This document shows positions 17,432-26,495 of a DNA stretch of 64,000 nucleotides, piece after piece; position 1 is the first letter of the stretch; each line of letters begins with the position of its first letter. A program made the position numbers and the translations under genes. The DNA is taken from NCBI GenBank assembly GCA_019694595.1, contig JAIBBQ010000006.1:27843-91842 (forward strand). The letters run 5' to 3'. Source of the DNA: Myxococcaceae bacterium (GTDB taxonomy: Bacteria > Myxococcota > Myxococcia > Myxococcales > Myxococcaceae). Under the pieces are notes generated by a model, which had not been told where the DNA came from, did not search any database, and saw nothing but the letters and a program-made list of their open reading frames with translations.

Positions 17432-18239
17432 GCAACGAAACATGCCAGAGAGCGTCGCCGTCCGCACAACGCGCACGTATGCCACGTTTGTAACGGCTAC
17501 GGTGCTGATGCTGCTCGGGCTGGCGTGCATCACTATCAAGCAGCGACTGGGTACCGATTCACAGCTCGCGCCCTACTTGAGCGACATTTCCAGCGCCTTC
17601 TTGGCGAGTGGGCTGTTGTCCATGCTTTTCAAGGTTCTAGAGGAGCGGGAATTCCAACAAAACCTTCGCCACATGCTTGGCATCCACGACAGCATCGAGG
17701 AGCGCGGCCTCGTTCGCATCTTGCCCGAGGTGCAAGCGTTCAACTTCGCGGGACTGATCGAGGACGCTGATTTTCTCGTTGTTGTGATGAACGACGGACA
17801 GCGCTGGGTCGGCAACCACTCCGTCGCCCTTCAGGCGAGGTTTTCAAAGGACTCCACGACCGAGTTTTTCACGGTTGATCCTGACTCGTCGTTCATCGAG
17901 TCGCTTGCACGAAAGACCGGAGGAACCGCCGCAGAGCTGAAGCAAAAGATCGAGAAGGCATGGGCTCTCCTCGAGGACGCCTATGAGAAGTCATCGAAGA
18001 AGGGCCGACTTAGAATTTACAAGCTCAAGACATTTCCCACCAAGACGATCTTCCTTACAGAGAAGTTGCTGATTGAGACACCGTACCAGACTGCCTCTGG
18101 CCGGGCGCAGATTCCGGTGTTCGCCTACGAGAAAAACGCACGCGACGACTCCATCTACGAGTTCGTTCACCGCGACATTGAGGCTGTACGCAAGGAGGCG
18201 CTGCTCGCGAAGCAACTTCCGGCACCACCCGCCGCTTGA
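17430..18239 (+). CDS. two-TM membrane protein with soluble C-terminal domain
   Basis: The 269-residue protein has two hydrophobic segments (about residues 20-42 and 49-67) and then a soluble domain. That domain includes LVRILPEVQAF, ADFLVVVMNDGQRWV, a helical pair and IPVFAYEKNA. The arrangement resembles DUF5919-like/PLD-fold-related sensors that lack the HKD catalytic motif; I see no HKD. It starts ATG at 17430 (a second ATG at 17442). It lies inside a defence island, so a membrane-associated effector role is possible but not shown. Its AT content is higher than the backbone genes. Confidence 0.6.
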   Translation: MQRNMPESVAVRTTRTYATFVTATVLMLLGLACITIKQRLGTDSQLAPYLSDISSAFLASGLLSMLFKVLEEREFQQNLRHMLGIHDSIEERGLVRILPEVQAFNFAGLIEDADFLVVVMNDGQRWVGNHSVALQARFSKDSTTEFFTVDPDSSFIESLARKTGGTAAELKQKIEKAWALLEDAYEKSSKKGRLRIYKLKTFPTKTIFLTEKLLIETPYQTASGRAQIPVFAYEKNARDDSIYEFVHRDIEAVRKEALLAKQLPAPPAA

Positions 18240-18283
18240 CGGCTAGCCGGCTGGGCCTTGATCGCCACAAAGGCCGACGAATT

Positions 18284-18373
18284 GGGTGGGGGGGGACAGG
18301 TCATCCGTGCAATGAGATCACCGGCCCACTGAGAGACGAGGTAGCCCGAGGCGACGTAGTCCTCGAGCCTCAT
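18284..18373 (-). pseudogene. remnant copy of the 5' end of the 16003-16740 gene
   Basis: Reading from the ATG at 18373 gives MRLEDYVASGYLVSQW, nearly identical to the start of the 245-residue hypothetical at 16740 (MRIEDYVAAGYFVSRW). The last 36 bases before each ATG's end match at 33 positions by eye. The similarity stops after about 20 codons; the remaining reading (to a stop at 18167) runs antisense into the 3' end of the membrane-protein gene and has no counterpart. This is a truncated duplicate. Confidence 0.6.
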
Positions 18374-18499
18374 GCCTCCTCCCTTCGCACTTGCAAGCGC
18401 AGTAACCAGCTCAGGTCGACCGTTACGATGGCCAAACGCGCGCCGTGAGCCCAAACAATAGTGCCGACTAGGCTCTGGGGGCCCACCACGCACCTTCGT

Positions 18500-19654
18500 T
18501 CAAGTTGCGCGGCCCAGCGGATGAGTTGATGCCGAATCTGTCGTAGTGCCTTCGCCGGAGAGTTCCGCGATCTCCTTCTCGAGGAAGGCGCGCTTGTCCG
18601 CCTGCATGTTCTTCATCACCTCGTCGACGTCGACCAGCGCCGCCTGCTCGAAAAGTTTGGCGAGGTCGTCAGCGTGCCAAGACTGTTCGGGAACGCCCCG
18701 CAGCGGCAACTGCCTGTTGGGGGCGGGCCGCTTGCTGAATTCAAAAACCAACTTCCTTAGAGAATACCGCTTCCGTCCCTCATGGAATGTCCTGTCGTAG
18801 GCGGCATGTCGGTATTTGCGACACTCCCATTCAAAGCTGTGTCCCTGCTCGATGATCCACTTCGCCGTCACCTGGGCTAGCCCTTCTTCGGGATGCCGCT
18901 CCAGCACCTCCTTCGCGGTCGAGACCCTGTATCTATCAATACAATGTTCTTTAACCTTCAGATGCTTTTCGAGGTTCTGCTGAAAAAACTCTCTAAGCGT
19001 CTCAAGCACCGAGGGATCTGTCTCTGGAGTGCCCGCACGAAAGGTCACCATCATTGCCCACGGCCCAGCATGAGAACCCTGAAGTTGGAAGCACTCTCTC
19101 ACGCCCTTAAGAAACGGCGGATAGGGTCCATCGTTCCTATTAGCAATGTTGGTAGTCAGATCCAGGTTGATTACGTCATACGGTGCACAGGCACGGATGG
19201 CCGAGCCATTCTCTGACTTCGGATCGACCAGCGCCTTGAGCACATCCCCACAAAGCAGTTCACGCAGGCGAGGTTCGGCGGTCATCATCAGACCGAACTG
19301 CGTGGGGTCGTACTCGAAACCCACAACATCTAAGCGCTCTTCTCCGTCGACACTGGTTCGAGCCAGCAGTTTTTCCTTCTCGTAGAGACCAATCTCGAAG
19401 CGGTGGCGGCCAGGCAGGGTGAGTAGACGTAGCGGGCGCGACAACTCCTGTCTAATTTTTTTGACAGTCTTCAACCACAGCTCGCGACGCACCCAGTGTT
19501 TCGTAACGTCGTTGAACTCCCTCGCCCGTTCGATCATTACTGCATTTTCGGGTGCGTTCCGAAAAAACGAGCCTTCGTGTTCCTCGATCCGCTTCTCCTG
19601 CGCATCTTCATCAAATGTCTTGAGAAGCGCATTGATGTCGTTTTCCGTGCTCAT
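18500..19654 (-). CDS. uncharacterised third component of a MORC-type system
   Basis: This 384-residue protein is not recognised by name. Its ATG at 19654 overlaps the stop of the GHKL ATPase gene (ATGA), so it is translationally coupled. The middle (about residues 82-205) resembles a Rossmann methyltransferase-like sheet: VGFEYD (113-116), CGD (135-137), PYDVINLDLT (159-167) and WAMMVTF. The Gly-rich SAM-binding loop is not clear. The N-terminus is charged and helical; the C-terminal third includes CRKYRHAAYD. Lacking an obvious nuclease motif, it could be a specificity, modification or effector subunit. Confidence 0.6.
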   Translation of the reverse strand: MSTENDINALLKTFDEDAQEKRIEEHEGSFFRNAPENAVMIERAREFNDVTKHWVRRELWLKTVKKIRQELSRPLRLLTLPGRHRFEIGLYEKEKLLARTSVDGEERLDVVGFEYDPTQFGLMMTAEPRLRELLCGDVLKALVDPKSENGSAIRACAPYDVINLDLTTNIANRNDGPYPPFLKGVRECFQLQGSHAGPWAMMVTFRAGTPETDPSVLETLREFFQQNLEKHLKVKEHCIDRYRVSTAKEVLERHPEEGLAQVTAKWIIEQGHSFEWECRKYRHAAYDRTFHEGRKRYSLRKLVFEFSKRPAPNRQLPLRGVPEQSWHADDLAKLFEQAALVDVDEVMKNMQADKRAFLEKEIAELSGEGTTTDSASTHPLGRAT

Positions 19655-21357
19655 GAACGCACAGCAGCTGCGAGAGCATCGAACAAGCCGGCAGCCTCCT
19701 CCGCAGAGACTGAGTCCCAAATATCATAGGCCGCTAGCGCCGTCGCGACACGCAGCAAACGACGCCGACCGTCCTTTTTGAGGCCATAGGTCATACTAAC
19801 CCTATCGAGTTCGGTCTTCGAAATGTGCGCTTGCCCGTCAACCACGGTCACAAGTTGTTGGTAGAGACTTACAGTTTTGCGATCCGGGACCGAATGGGTA
19901 GCGGGGCGGCTCGGGCTCTGCTTCGAGTTTGAACGCGACTGAGATGACGACCGCGGCTTTACACCGATCTGTGCAGGAGCCTTGGAGAGTGCGGCCGAAA
20001 GCGCCTGCTCGTCGGAAGCAAGCCGGGCTGCATCCTTCTGCGTCTTGATTATGTTTTGCCGGCTCTTCTGCCCCGGAAAGACGGTGGTACGAAGGAGATT
20101 CCAGAGCTGGGCGCGGATCGCGAGGTAGTGCGGGTCAGTCTCACGAAAGCTCGAGCGGTCTATATTGAGGGCACTTTCAAGACCATCTTTCACATACAGC
20201 TCTGCTGATACCTGCCCGAACTTGATCCCTTCGTCGTATGGGTAACCCATAAGCGACTTGTCGTATGGGCCAACACCTACACCGCGAACGCGCAGCTGAA
20301 CACCGTTGAGTTCATGAGCATCAACGTGCGGCTGTTGCACGTACACGTACCCTCCAACCTCGACCTTCCTGCCGGCAACCTCTTGCTTCCAATTGACCGG
20401 GTACAAGATCGGGTCAGGCCCCGCGTACCCGAGTGCCCGCCGATTCGGGAAAAGAATAGGCCGACGCACGTCAAGCCCGTCAAACTTCACTATGAAGTTC
20501 TCAGGCTCCTCCAGTCGGATTCCATTGGCGCCGTCGATGTTTCGCTCGTCCGACTTGAATGGGCCTCCATCTAGATAACGGACCGGACACAGCAAACCAA
20601 GCTCCCACGCGAGGTAGTGGTAGCTGTCGAGTACGATGTCGGCTCGCTTGTTGTTCTGCACGAGTTCCACGACCTCGCGAAAGGTCTTTGCTCTGTTCTT
20701 CAGGGTGAAGTGAGGCTTCGAGCCCAAAAACTCCCGAGTGCGTCCGAGCATCTCACTGATCAGGCCCGCCTTCGGATCGGGTACAGTGACTACGGTGTAA
20801 TGGCTTGAGGCCGACTCCGGGAGGCCCTCTGCAAACCGCACCGTTCCTATTTCAACCTCTTCGTCGTCAGAGCCACCAGAACCAAGTACGCGCAGCGCTG
20901 CATCCTCTTTGTGAAACGGGCGAAGATCGACTTCGGCGAGGAACCGCGTTCGCTCGCCTTTCACTGTCGACGACACATAGAACCGCTGCCCGAGCTGAGC
21001 CACCGCAAGCAATCCGATGCCAATGCGTCCAATTAGCTTGCGCTGATAAATGGGCGAGAGCCCGGTCGGCGTCTCAAGTCGCTTTCTGCTACCCCCTATA
21101 TGTTGGAGCACCTCGAGGAAGCGCTCAAGCCGCATTCCGGTACCATTGTCTCGCACAACCAACTGCCGAAATCGCGGCGCGTCGGTCTCGACCAGGATTT
21201 CGGTAGCATCGGCATCGTATCCATTAGCGACCAATTCTTTCAGGGCCGCCGCAGGCGTTCGGTAGATACCCGTGCTGATGTCCGCGATGATCTTTTCGGA
21301 CGCAGTAATTGTTACACGTTTGGCGTCGGCGCCAAGTTGAGTTCTTGTTCCACTCAT
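19651..21357 (-). CDS. GHKL ATPase of MORC/MutL type, restriction-associated
   Basis: The 568-residue protein has the Bergerat ATP-binding fold: ELVANGYDAD (N45, the Mg-binding Asn), VRDNGTGM (D70, G74) and GRIGIGLLA (110-118). The second half holds a long conserved region (GGPFKSD, PILYPVNWK, RGVGVGPYDKSL, NIDRSSF), a Ser-rich linker (about 465-500) and a helical tail. The order matches MutL-like/MORC ATPases that occur beside C5-methylases in bacterial restriction systems (described by Iyer and colleagues). It overlaps the upstream methyltransferase gene (ATGA at 21354-21357) and the downstream gene, so the three are one transcript. Confidence 0.85.
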   Translation of the reverse strand: MSGTRTQLGADAKRVTITASEKIIADISTGIYRTPAAALKELVANGYDADATEILVETDAPRFRQLVVRDNGTGMRLERFLEVLQHIGGSRKRLETPTGLSPIYQRKLIGRIGIGLLAVAQLGQRFYVSSTVKGERTRFLAEVDLRPFHKEDAALRVLGSGGSDDEEVEIGTVRFAEGLPESASSHYTVVTVPDPKAGLISEMLGRTREFLGSKPHFTLKNRAKTFREVVELVQNNKRADIVLDSYHYLAWELGLLCPVRYLDGGPFKSDERNIDGANGIRLEEPENFIVKFDGLDVRRPILFPNRRALGYAGPDPILYPVNWKQEVAGRKVEVGGYVYVQQPHVDAHELNGVQLRVRGVGVGPYDKSLMGYPYDEGIKFGQVSAELYVKDGLESALNIDRSSFRETDPHYLAIRAQLWNLLRTTVFPGQKSRQNIIKTQKDAARLASDEQALSAALSKAPAQIGVKPRSSSQSRSNSKQSPSRPATHSVPDRKTVSLYQQLVTVVDGQAHISKTELDRVSMTYGLKKDGRRRLLRVATALAAYDIWDSVSAEEAAGLFDALAAAVRS

Positions 21358-22358
21358 CGGGCACCAGCGGGAGTACCGAGAGCACTACGCAAACGCCTCG
21401 CCAATGCGTACGCGACTGGCGGAGGAACGGCGTTCGACACTTGTGTCACTTGTTCTGAAAAGTTACCCCGCAGGATGTACCTTCTGGGGAAGCCCTGAAG
21501 CAACATCGCCTCGTAAATCGACAGTCGGCGAGCGCCGCTTGGGTGGACGTGTATTTCGCGGTTACCGTAGGCCACAGTTGGGCTTGGCTTGGACCAGACG
21601 AGGCGACGAAAGGATCTCCATCTATTAAACCGACGCTCAACAAACCGCGGAGATTTGGGGGTCATTGTCCAATGGTTTGGATGATGACCGACCTCCTCAG
21701 CGGTCACGCCACGCCTAAAAAATGTCGGGGCCGGAAGTCCTCGGATTGCGTCCGCAACAGTTCGAGTCCTTGATCGTCCCTGTGGGAAGACGAACCGAGC
21801 TGAACTCAGACGCTTCTCGTGAAGGCCTACGAGAAAGAGGCGCCGCCGGTCCTGAGGAACACCGAAGTCGCGAGCATTGAGTTCGGCTGTGTGAACTGTA
21901 AAACCAGCTTCGCGGAATGCTCTCTTCAGCTGGCCGAAGAACCGAATGTTTCTTGTGATGTCGACAACGTTCTCGAAGACGAAGAAATCGACACCTACTT
22001 CCGCGTCGAGACTCTTAAGCAATTTCGCATAGGAGAACGGCAGACGGTTCCGTGGATCGTTCGAATCGCGGCTCGCGTTACCACGAGAGAATCCCTGGCA
22101 AGGGGGCCCACCGATTACTCCGACAGGTCCGCGAACACCGCGAGTTCGAAGCTCTGAGGCAACATGCCCTGCCCTTAGCGCACTGACATCTCCCCGTATC
22201 GCAACCACACTCTTAGAGTTCGCATTCACTGTCTCAACTGCAGCGGACTCGATGTCAACGGCGAGCACAACGTCAAAGCCTGCTTTTCGGAACCCAAGGT
22301 CGAGGCCTCCGGCCCCTGCGAAGAAGCTGACCACGCACCGGTTGTCAGACCGCCCCAT
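21354..22358 (-). CDS. DNA (cytosine-5)-methyltransferase of a MORC-type system
   Basis: The 334-residue product (ATG at 22358, preceded by GGAGGTGG) shows motifs FFAGAGGLDLGF (I), GGPPCQGFSRG with Cys at 87 (IV), FENVVD (VI), QDRRRLF (VIII), a short variable region and QVSNAVPPP (X). An upstream ATG at 22391 would add 11 residues but has a poorer ribosome-binding site. It is the first gene of the ATGA-coupled operon with the GHKL ATPase and the uncharacterised protein. It is clearly distinct from the methyltransferase at 13407-14642, so the island carries two different C5 specificities. Confidence 0.93.
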   Translation of the reverse strand: MGRSDNRCVVSFFAGAGGLDLGFRKAGFDVVLAVDIESAAVETVNANSKSVVAIRGDVSALRAGHVASELRTRGVRGPVGVIGGPPCQGFSRGNASRDSNDPRNRLPFSYAKLLKSLDAEVGVDFFVFENVVDITRNIRFFGQLKRAFREAGFTVHTAELNARDFGVPQDRRRLFLVGLHEKRLSSARFVFPQGRSRTRTVADAIRGLPAPTFFRRGVTAEEVGHHPNHWTMTPKSPRFVERRFNRWRSFRRLVWSKPSPTVAYGNREIHVHPSGARRLSIYEAMLLQGFPRRYILRGNFSEQVTQVSNAVPPPVAYALARRLRSALGTPAGAR

Positions 22359-22758
<400 letters not shown>

Positions 22759-22893
22759 AGATGTAGGGAGTAAGTACGTCGCGAAGTGGCCCCCGTCAAG
22801 GGGATCCACCCGCCCCACCACCCATTTCCACGCCGCCAACCACCCGGAACCGCTCCTTCCCGTCGCCCACCGACGCTGCCAAGGTGCTCTTCG

Positions 22894-25677
22894 ATGTCCG
22901 GCGCGGACCCGCAGTCGTCTCACCCCTCCACCCAGACGCTCGCGGCGCTCGTCCACAGCCGCCGCGACGCCGCCACCGACTCCGTCCTCGCGCACCTCGA
23001 TGGCTGCGCGGCCTGCCGCCGCATCCTCGCGGCCGCGGTCGACTCCCAGCCCGCCCTCCCCGGCCCCACCGCCTCCCTCCAGCCCGGCCAGCGCTTGGGC
23101 CGCTACGAGTTGCGCGCGCTCCTCGGCGTGGGCGCGATGGGCGCCGTCTACGAAGGCTTCGACGCCCAGCTCGACCGCCGCGTGGCGCTCAAGCTCCTGC
23201 GCGCCGACGCCACCCACTCCGAGGACGCCCGCGCCGCGCTCCTCGCCGAAGCCCGCCTCATGGCGCGCGTCAACCACCCCAACGTGCGCGCCGTCTACGA
23301 CGCCGGCACCGACGGCGAGCGCACCTTCCTCGTCCTCGAGCTCGTCGACGGCCAGAGCCTCTCCCGCTGGCTCACCACCCACCCGCGCTGGCGCGACGTC
23401 GCCCTCGCCTTCCTCGACGCCGGCAAGGGCCTCGAGGCCGCGCACCAGGCCGGCCTCGTCCACCGCGACTTCAAGGCCAGCAACGTCCTCGTCGACGCCG
23501 CCGGCCGCATCCGCGTCACCGACTTCGGCCTCGCCCTCTCCGGCGCCATGCCCGAAGGCGAGCTCGCCGGCACCCTCGCCTTCATGGCCCCCGAGCAGCG
23601 CGCCGGAAGGAGCGCGGATGCCCGCAGCGACCAGTTCTCCTTCTGCACCGCCTTCGACCTCGAGCTCCCCCCCGACGCCCCCGCCTGGCTGCGCGAGCTC
23701 ATCGCCCGCGGCCGCAGCCTCGACCCCGCCCAGCGCTTCCCTGCCATGGGCGAGCTCCTCGCCGCCCTCTCCGGCCGGCTCTCCCCCCGCTCCACCCGCC
23801 CGGTCCTCGCCGCGGGCGCGCTCCTCCTCGTGCTCCTCGGCGGAGCGGCCATCGTCCACGAGCGCCGCACCCGCTGCGCCATCGACGAGCGCGAGCTCCA
23901 CGGCGCGTGGGACGCCGCCACCCGCACCGCCACCCAGGCCGCCTTCTCCGCCACCAAGCTCCCCTTCGCCGACGCCGCCTTCGCCCGCGTCGCCCCCGAG
24001 CTCGACGCCTTCGCCCAGGACTGGCTCGCCGCCCGCCGCGACGCCTGCGAGGACACCCGCCTCCGCGACGAGCAGCCCCAGGCCATGCTCACCGCCCGCG
24101 GCGTCTGCCTCGAGCGCCGCCGCGCCGAGCTCGCCGCCCTCTCCCAGCTCTTCACCCACGCCGACCGGGCCGTCGTCGAGAAGGCCGCCGACGCCACCGC
24201 TGCCCTCACCCGCGCCGGCCTCTGCGACACCCTGGAAGAGCTCGCGCTCGAGCCCGCCGCCCCCACCCAGCTGCCCGCCTACGCCGCCGTCGTCGACGCC
24301 CTCGTCACCGCCAAGGCGCTGCACGCCAAGGGCGACGCCGCCGCCGCGCTCCAGCGCCTCGACGCCCTCGCCCCCGACGCCGCCACCCTCGCCCACCCGC
24401 CCACCGACGCCCAGCGCCTCCTCCAGCGCGGCCAGGCCCTCGCCCAGCTCGGCCGCCTCGACGACGCCGCCAAGGACCTCGACGCCGCCGTCTTCGCCGC
24501 CGACCGCGGCCGCGCCGCCACCACCCGCGTGGAGGCGTGGATCGCCCTCCTCCTCGCCCGCCTCCAGGGCGCCCACCTCGACTCCGCCCTCGACGCCGCT
24601 CACCACGCCCGCGCCGCCCTCGACGGCCTGCCCCGCCCCGCGCCCCTCCTCGCCGCCCAGCTCGACCTCGCCGAAGGCCGCGCCCTGCGCATCGACGCCA
24701 AGCTCGACGACGCCATCGCCCTCTTCCAGCGCGCCCGCGCCCTCGCCGGCGACGACGCGCAGCTGCGCCGCGAGGCCGAGCTCGGCCTCGGCACCGCCTA
24801 TTCCATCCAGGGCAAACACGCGGAGGCCATCGCCACCCTGCGCGACGCCACCGCCGCCATCGAGCGCATCAACGGCGCCGAACACCCCAACACCGCCCTC
24901 GCCCTCGCCTCCCTCGGCGCCGTCTACTTCGACGCCCGCCAGCACCAGGCCGCCGTCGACGCCCTCGAGCGCGCCATCGCCCTGCGCAGCTCCATCACCT
25001 CCGCCGACGACCGCACCCTCCTCGGCTTCCACACCAACCTGGGCCTCGCGCTGAAGAACCTCGGCCGCTTCGCCGACGCGCGCGCCCACCTCCAGCTCGC
25101 CGCCGACGCCTTCGAGCGCCTCGACGGCCCCGACGCTGCCCGCAGCGCCTTCCCCCTCGATGCCCTCGCCAACGTCGCCTGGCTCGAAGGCCACCCCGAC
25201 CAGGGCCTCCCCTTCGCCCGCCACGCCGTCCGCTGCGCCCGCACCCGCTCGCCCACCGCCAAGTGGCACTTCAACTTCAGCCTCACCCTGGTCGACCTCC
25301 TCTTCGCCACCGGCCAGAGCGACGCCGCCCTCCAGGAAGCCCGCGCCACCGCCGCCCTCGCCGACGCTCCCGGCGTCGCCGCCGACGTCCGCCCGCTCGG
25401 CCAGGTCTGCCTCGCCGACGCGCTCTGGCGCACCCACCACCTCGACGACGCGCGGAAGCGCTACGAGCAGCTCGCCGCCCAGAAGCTCGAGGGCCGCGCC
25501 CTCGCATTGACCAACCTGGGCCGCGCCCGCCTCCTTGCCAAGAGCGCCCCCGCCGAGGCCCTCGCGCTCGCCCTCGCCGCCCGCCCGGTGATGGCCGCCG
25601 ACGACGACTCCCCTCTCCACCTGAAGGAACTCGACCAGCTCATCGCGTCGCTCCAAGCTCCTGCCCGCCGCCCATGA
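22894..25677 (+). CDS. Ser/Thr protein kinase with TPR region, C-lobe deletion
   Basis: The 927-residue protein starts (ATG 22894) with a HLDGCAAC motif (H34, C38, C41), a zinc-finger anti-sigma-like element. A PknB-type kinase follows: GVGAMGAVYEG (78-88), VALK (K100), HRDFKASN (190-197), DFG (210-212), APEQ (232-235) and SDQFSF (245-250). A TM helix is at about 303-320, then a large TPR/MalT-like C-terminal region. Directly after SDQFSFC the usual ~40-residue helix-F/G part is missing, and the chain jumps to the PPDAPAWLRELI...DPAQRF tail. It overlaps the sigma-factor gene (ATGA) and so is probably functionally paired with it. Confidence 0.8.
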   Translation: MSGADPQSSHPSTQTLAALVHSRRDAATDSVLAHLDGCAACRRILAAAVDSQPALPGPTASLQPGQRLGRYELRALLGVGAMGAVYEGFDAQLDRRVALKLLRADATHSEDARAALLAEARLMARVNHPNVRAVYDAGTDGERTFLVLELVDGQSLSRWLTTHPRWRDVALAFLDAGKGLEAAHQAGLVHRDFKASNVLVDAAGRIRVTDFGLALSGAMPEGELAGTLAFMAPEQRAGRSADARSDQFSFCTAFDLELPPDAPAWLRELIARGRSLDPAQRFPAMGELLAALSGRLSPRSTRPVLAAGALLLVLLGGAAIVHERRTRCAIDERELHGAWDAATRTATQAAFSATKLPFADAAFARVAPELDAFAQDWLAARRDACEDTRLRDEQPQAMLTARGVCLERRRAELAALSQLFTHADRAVVEKAADATAALTRAGLCDTLEELALEPAAPTQLPAYAAVVDALVTAKALHAKGDAAAALQRLDALAPDAATLAHPPTDAQRLLQRGQALAQLGRLDDAAKDLDAAVFAADRGRAATTRVEAWIALLLARLQGAHLDSALDAAHHARAALDGLPRPAPLLAAQLDLAEGRALRIDAKLDDAIALFQRARALAGDDAQLRREAELGLGTAYSIQGKHAEAIATLRDATAAIERINGAEHPNTALALASLGAVYFDARQHQAAVDALERAIALRSSITSADDRTLLGFHTNLGLALKNLGRFADARAHLQLAADAFERLDGPDAARSAFPLDALANVAWLEGHPDQGLPFARHAVRCARTRSPTAKWHFNFSLTLVDLLFATGQSDAALQEARATAALADAPGVAADVRPLGQVCLADALWRTHHLDDARKRYEQLAAQKLEGRALALTNLGRARLLAKSAPAEALALALAARPVMAADDDSPLHLKELDQLIASLQAPARRP

Positions 25678-26330
25678 CCGCCGCCGACGAGCTGGAGCTG
25701 GCGCAGGCCTGCGCCCGCGGAGACGACGCCGCCCTCGAGCGCTTCGAGCGCGAGTACCTCGCGCCCACCACCGAAGCCCTGCGCAAGAAGTTCGGCGCGG
25801 ACACCGCCCAGGAAGCCACCCAGCGCCTGCGCCTGATGCTCCTCGTGCCCGCGAAGCCCGGCCGCCCGCCCGGCCTCCTCGACTTCCGCGGCACCGGCCC
25901 CCTGAAGGCCTGGCTGCGCGTCACCGCGTCCCGCCTCGCGCTCGAGGTCCTCCAGAGCGGCAAGCTCCCCGCCAACTACTCCGACGCCAAGGCCATCAGC
26001 TCCCGCGACGACGAGCTCCAGGCGCTCGCCACCCGCTACGGCCCGCTCCTCGAGGAAGCCTTCGCCGCCGCGCTCGAAGGCCTCGAGCGCCGCGAGCGCC
26101 TCGCCCTCAAGCTCCACACCCTGGAGCAGCTCCCCCTCGAGAAGATCGCCGCCATCTTCCACGTCAACGCCTCGTCGGTCTCCCGCTGGCTCAACGCCGC
26201 CCGGCAGTCGCTCCACGAGCGCACCCTCGCCCTGCTCGAGGAACGCCTCTCCCTCTCCCCCGCCTCCGCCCGGAAGCTCCTCGGGCAGCTCCAGGGCGAG
26301 TGGGACGTCAGCCTCCGCCGCTTGCTCTGA
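25674..26330 (+). CDS. RNA polymerase sigma-70 family factor (ECF-like)
   Basis: The 218-residue product (ATG 25674, overlapping the kinase stop by ATGA) has the layout of small sigma factors: region 2-like helices in the first ~95 residues (LELAQACARGDDAALERF), then region 4 (about 120-190) ending in HVNASSVSRWLNAARQSL, the DNA-recognition helix. No region 1.1 or 3 is apparent. Overlap with the kinase implies co-expression, and the kinase's Cys/His motif may sequester or regulate it. Downstream targets were not identified; the exported genes after 26496 are candidates. Confidence 0.8.
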   Translation: MTAADELELAQACARGDDAALERFEREYLAPTTEALRKKFGADTAQEATQRLRLMLLVPAKPGRPPGLLDFRGTGPLKAWLRVTASRLALEVLQSGKLPANYSDAKAISSRDDELQALATRYGPLLEEAFAAALEGLERRERLALKLHTLEQLPLEKIAAIFHVNASSVSRWLNAARQSLHERTLALLEERLSLSPASARKLLGQLQGEWDVSLRRLL

Positions 26331-26495
26331 CCGAGAGGGGGGCCTCGCCCTTCCGCCGGCGGACGCACTTGAATCCCGTTCTGATCTTCGCGAGTTACGC
26401 GGCTTCGACGCCGCTGTGCGCGCATGTACGCAAGGGCGCGCGGTCCGAGGCCTCCTGGCGCAGGGAGCTCAATCCCTCTTCACCAGGAGCCGCAC

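Noticed and set aside
17430..18239. Phospholipase D activity for the two-TM protein
   Set aside because: No HKD (HxKx4D) motif is present, so catalysis cannot be claimed.
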